This document shows positions 62,974 to 64,000 of a stretch of 64,000 nt of DNA, one piece after another. The position numbers and the translations under genes are program-made. Origin of the DNA: Planctomycetota bacterium (GTDB taxonomy: Bacteria > Planctomycetota > SZUA-567 > H5-PLA8); contig JAOSKN010000001.1 of NCBI GenBank assembly GCA_027493525.1, positions 744,001 through 808,000 of the forward strand. Reading direction: 5' to 3'. The notes below the pieces were generated by a model, which searched no databases, was not told the DNA's origin, and worked only from the letters and a program-made list of their open reading frames with translations. The first letter of the stretch is position 1, and every line of letters starts with the position of its first letter.

Positions 62974-64000
62974 ATGAGCGGGATCGCAAGGCAACGGGGA
63001 GCCGGTCTTCTGGCGGTGGCGCTGGCCACGCTGGGGTTCTCGCTCCGCGCCTCGGAAGGCGGCAACAGTTCGGCCGACGTGAAGGAACTTCTGGACCGCA
63101 TGCGGGCGATGGAGCAGCAGATGGCCCGGCAGGCGGCTGAGATCGGCGCCTTGAAGGGCCAGTTGCGCACGGCCCAGCAGGTGGCCGAGATCCGCCCGAC
63201 GCTGAACCAGCGCGTCGACGCGGCGCTCGACAAGGGCACCTCCGACCGCTTCTTCCACGATCCGGAACTGCACCCGCGGAAGATCCAGATCGGCGGGCAC
63301 GTTGACGTGACCTACCAGTTCAACATGAACCGCCCCGAGAAGATCGATCCGGACGCGGTGGCAAGCGACCCGCTCGCTGGCACTCTGGATACTCCTTCCG
63401 CGATCATGCCCCGCAACGTCTTCCGCATCTTCGACCGCGACGAGTCGAACGACTTCACGGCCAACCAGGTCGAGCTGTTCTTCGACGGCCGGGCGCAGGA
63501 TCCGGGTCAGGCGGGCTTCTACATCAGTCTGGACTTCGGCGAAGATCCGGTGACGGCGGCCGGGATCACGGGCGAACAGATCTACACCTTCAACAACATC
63601 AAGGAAGGTTATATCGATTACATCGCCCCGGTGGGCAATGGGATCAACTTCCGATTCGGCCGCTTCGTAACCGACCACGGGTTCGAGGTGATCGAGAGCC
63701 ACAACAACTGGAACGCGACGCGCAGCTTCAACTTCGGCCTCGCAATCCCCTTCACCCATACCGGCGTGAAGGTCCATTACGACGTCTTCGAGAATTGGCA
63801 GCTTTGCGCGATGGTGACCAACGGCTGGGACAACACGCTCGATAACAACGACGACAAATACTTCCACCTGCGCAGCACCTGGAAGCCCGTGGATTGGATC
63901 ACCTGGGTCCTCAACGGCAGCATGGGCAACGAAGGCGGACAGACCGGGCGCGACGAGAGCGCGATGCGCTACCTGGTGAACACCAACGTCTATCTGCATC
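62974..64000 (+). CDS. Outer-membrane beta-barrel porin (BBP2/OmpL-like), 3' end outside window
   Basis: The frame starts at ATG 62974 with GGAGGGG about 9 bases upstream and is open to the right edge (342 codons so far). Signal peptide (GAGLLAVALATLGFSLRASE), then a helical segment predicted to coil (DVKELLDRMRAMEQQMARQA), then a barrel: KIQIGGHVDVTYQFNMN, GFYISLDFGEDPV, INFRFGRFVTDHGFEVIESH, VKVHYDVFENWQLCAMVTNG and YFHLRSTWKPVDWITWVLNG. The alternating aromatic strands are typical of putative beta-barrel porin-2 proteins. It is a diffusion channel or related; the coiled coil could make trimers or bind peptidoglycan. Confidence 0.8.
   Translation, partial: MSGIARQRGAGLLAVALATLGFSLRASEGGNSSADVKELLDRMRAMEQQMARQAAEIGALKGQLRTAQQVAEIRPTLNQRVDAALDKGTSDRFFHDPELHPRKIQIGGHVDVTYQFNMNRPEKIDPDAVASDPLAGTLDTPSAIMPRNVFRIFDRDESNDFTANQVELFFDGRAQDPGQAGFYISLDFGEDPVTAAGITGEQIYTFNNIKEGYIDYIAPVGNGINFRFGRFVTDHGFEVIESHNNWNATRSFNFGLAIPFTHTGVKVHYDVFENWQLCAMVTNGWDNTLDNNDDKYFHLRSTWKPVDWITWVLNGSMGNEGGQTGRDESAMRYLVNTNVYLH

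Overview
This is a GC-rich, densely coding bacterial chromosome segment with a Gram-negative type envelope. Evidence for the envelope type is a Sec/lipoprotein peptidase, two outer-membrane beta-barrel proteins and many secreted proteins. The mix of Gfo/Idh/MocA and xylose-isomerase-like sugar enzymes, a ThuA fragment, GH57 glucan enzymes with DUF4912, HEAT-repeat and VCBS secreted proteins, an ECF-type sigma factor with a large C-terminal extension and a bacterial deoxyhypusine-synthase-like protein recalls Planctomycetota or a neighbouring PVC/FCB-like lineage. That assignment is an inference; there is no rRNA to anchor it. No phage, CRISPR array or transposase gene was found.

Layout. 1-2.4 kb: sugar-modifying enzymes (ThuA end, oxidoreductase, isomerase) on +. 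2.4-16.4 kb: a long minus-strand block with pyrD, lspA, a RelE/Phd-like toxin-antitoxin pair, then a storage-glucan cluster (glgC, response regulator, hybrid histidine kinase, GH57 glucanotransferase/amylase, glgA, galT), lpdA and a secreted esterase. 16.6-36.3 kb: plus-strand genes for secreted proteins and hydrolases, the second glucan module (DUF4912 plus GH57 branching enzyme), a HEPN pair, a group of small exported proteins with a beta-barrel, a VCBS protein, a 1,092-residue HEAT protein, a mannonate-dehydratase-like enolase and a FIST protein. 36.3-41.2 kb: minus-strand DHS-like protein, a gene-poor palindrome-rich stretch, a SEC-C protein and an ECF sigma factor fused to ankyrin repeats. 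41.3-51.8 kb: tRNA-Leu(CAA), then nuoABCD-E-F-G-H-I, interrupted by a nucleotidyltransferase-like gene, a truncated VOC gene and a VapBC-like pair. 51.9-64 kb: MFS transporter, HlyD-type adaptor, double metallo-beta-lactamase protein, exported carbonic anhydrase, transglutaminase/TPR protein, AraC regulator, class V aminotransferase, acylphosphatase and the start of a porin.

How the genes fit together. GlgC makes ADP-glucose, GlgA polymerises it, the 20.9 kb GH57 protein probably branches it and the 9-11 kb GH57 enzyme remodels or degrades it. The two-component pair lies inside this cluster and overlaps the GH57 gene, so it may tie glucan turnover to a signal. nuoA-I build the peripheral arm of Complex I plus the membrane subunits A and H. 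nuoJ-N are not in the window.

A quality warning: seven genes (pyrD, galT, the GH57 branching enzyme, two hypotheticals, the VCBS protein and the TPR protein) are broken by single-base shifts. All nine shifts map to mononucleotide runs, and conserved protein continues in another frame. Residual homopolymer sequencing error is the likeliest cause, and the full spans are annotated here as single genes.
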